Source of the DNA: Symbiodinium natans
Taxonomy: Eukaryota > Sar > Dinophyceae > Suessiales > Symbiodiniaceae
Assembly (NCBI GenBank): GCA_905221605.1
Contig: CAJNDS010002673.1
Coordinates: 252,584 to 316,583 of the forward strand
Length of the DNA stretch: 64,000 nucleotides
Direction: 5' to 3'
Shown piece by piece: positions 63,401-64,000 of the stretch (within the stretch, counting starts at the first letter, position 1; each line of letters starts with the position of its first letter). The notes beneath the pieces are model-generated. The model was given only the letters and a program-made list of their open reading frames with translations, was not told where the DNA came from and did not search any database. The position numbers and the translations under genes were made by a program.

Positions 63401-63517
63401 CCGAAACCCTGAACCCAAAACCCCCAAACCCCAACAACCCAGGGCAGCCCTGCACACAAGGCACGGCAGCTTCGCGAATCCGTTGCGCAAGCGCGGCTGC
63501 AGCGTCGCCTTGAGGAG
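57445..63517 (+). CDS. Gene J: exon series running to the window end (tentative)
   Basis: Not recognised. Exon candidates: 57445-57486 (RPPSKAWALPMYR), 58743-58799 (VSDLVDAVFQRKGLQSPPQ; donor CAG|GCGGAT), 59028-59080 (DAQRRMFAKFAEDASMC), 60239-60285 (PYPWEAQCRPSPGDFQ), 61946-61998 (lysine-rich, KRKDSPKDKK) and 63461-63517 (ARQLRESVAQARLQRRLEE; canonical donor GAG|GTAAGC). Exons 58743 and 59028 join in phase 0. Charge and helix content again suggest coiled-coil segments. These may belong to more than one gene, and the 3' end is outside the window. Confidence 0.45.
58743..58799 (+). CDS. Gene J exon
   Basis: After AAATAG; reads VSDLVDAVFQRKGLQSPPQ; donor CAG|GCGGAT, phase 0. Confidence 0.6.
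59028..59080 (+). CDS. Gene J exon
   Basis: After GTCGCAG; reads DAQRRMFAKFAEDASMC; donor AC|GTTGCA. Confidence 0.6.
59757..59906. repeat. TGTGTCTC-type microsatellite
   Basis: About 150 bp of CTGTGTGTCT-like units with point variants. It produces long spurious ORFs in several frames. Confidence 0.92.
60067..60175. repeat. GA then TA microsatellite
   Basis: (GA)n with GC interruptions, then (TA)n and CTAGATA units. Confidence 0.9.
60290..60467. mobile_element. Family 1 element with telomere-like and poly-C inserts
   Basis: Left part GGGTAACTGTAAGTAGG is followed by eight TTTAGGG units and a second arm copy GTTAGAAGTAGGG. The right arm CAACTACCC is split from CCATGAACCTTCAAGT by a short C-rich run. 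Confidence 0.75.
60497..60625. mobile_element. Inverted-repeat element, family 8
   Basis: ATAGGGTTCTTAAGGGGGG at the left, CCTTAAGAACCCTAT at the right; shares CATAAGGCTCCCGAAGATTC-like interior with the copy at 56549. Confidence 0.8.
61199..61245. repeat. CCCTGAA variant block
   Basis: Five consecutive CCCTGAA (TTCAGGG) units next to CCCTAAA units; the same variant forms a block at 46811-46832. Confidence 0.9.
62655..62754. mobile_element. Family 5 inverted-repeat element, reversed copy
   Basis: Ends GGATACCCTAATTTCGGAAA, the complement of TTTCCGAAATTAGGGCTATC at 12762; further relatives at 13051 and 20970. Confidence 0.72.
62890..62949. repeat. CCCTAAA tract
   Basis: About eight perfect units. 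Confidence 0.94.
63461..63517 (+). CDS. Gene J exon
   Basis: After CACAAG; reads ARQLRESVAQARLQRRLEE; canonical donor GAG|GTAAGC. Confidence 0.65.
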
Positions 63518-64000
63518 GTAAGCTGTAGGGCTCCCTACGCGGTTTAGGGTTTAGGGTTTAGGGCTTAGGGTTTAGGGCTTAAAAGGGCTTAGGGTGTCAG
63601 CTGACGTACAGAGTCTGGGTTCAAAAAAAGGGTTAAGGGTTTAGGGGTACTTGAAAGCATCCCCTGCTTGGTCGCAGGGAGGCTCTGCTATCAGGCTATC
63701 AGGTTGCCGGCAGTCTCCCAGCCCGAGCTCAAAAAGGGATACTTGAAGGTTCATGGGTAAATATACGTAGGGCCATAATTAAGAAAACCGAAATTTGAAC
63801 CTTAATTCAGGTACTTCTAGCCTTTATTTTCACTTGTTTCTTCCAGGGGCTTTTTGGGCTTCTAGTGCTTTTAGGTTTGTTATGGCTCAGGGTTTTTAGT
63901 GCTTTTAGGTTGTTAGGGCTTTTAGGGTTTTAAGGTTTTCAGGGTTTTCAGGGTTTCGGGTGTAGGGTTTGGGTGTTTTAGGGTTCAGGATATTGGGGTT

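Overview
The window looks like nuclear DNA of a dinoflagellate (alveolate alga). Four things point there. (1) Plant/alveolate-type telomeric heptamers, TTTAGGG and its complement CCCTAAA, are scattered in dozens of internal tracts on both strands. (2) Every recognisable coding piece lies on the + strand. (3) Genes are cut into tiny exons (about 20-150 nt) whose introns mostly begin with GC rather than GT and end in AG, usually followed by G. (4) Many short inverted-repeat elements of about 100 bp lie in the introns. No bacterial, viral, rRNA or convincing tRNA gene was seen. The species cannot be told from the sequence.

Layout, all on +. About 1.2-5.5 kb: 3' part of a coiled-coil gene (A). 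5611-8458: a MYND zinc-finger gene (B), complete to its stop. 9175-10567: 3' part of a gene of unknown function (C). 11.07-15.91 kb and 16.02-20.84 kb: coiled-coil/alpha-helical exon series (D, E). 21321-34840: a complete PrpF-family gene (F; 2-methylaconitate isomerase / diaminopimelate-epimerase-fold superfamily), spread over 13.5 kb in about 20 exons. 35641-39643: unknown gene (G). 40.18-48.05 kb: coiled-coil gene (H). 48.87-55.75 kb: coiled-coil gene (I). 57.4-63.5 kb: further exons (J), running off the window. Exon calls rest on splice motifs, phase continuity across GC-AG introns and protein-like reading frames; for B and F they also rest on known family motifs in the right order.

The most striking feature is how introns are built. 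TTTAGGG-type tracts tend to sit just after the exon's donor and CCCTAAA-type tracts just before the next acceptor, so many introns carry inverted telomere-like arms that could pair in the pre-mRNA. The dispersed inverted-repeat elements have the same geometry. In several places the terminal AAG of an element is itself the acceptor of the next exon. One element family has flanking duplications (a perfect 20-bp one and an imperfect one near 28 bp). In several elements part of an arm or the interior is replaced by telomere-like repeat. Together this suggests introner-like intron birth followed by telomeric-repeat invasion or expansion. That reading is inference; the motifs and coordinates are seen directly.

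Most of the remaining sequence is intron or spacer: telomere-like tracts, homogenised variant tracts (TTTTAGGG, TTTCGGG, TTCAGGG, TTTGGGG), poly-G/C runs, microsatellites and minisatellites. The many short ORFs on the minus strand are judged to be shadows or repeat read-through.
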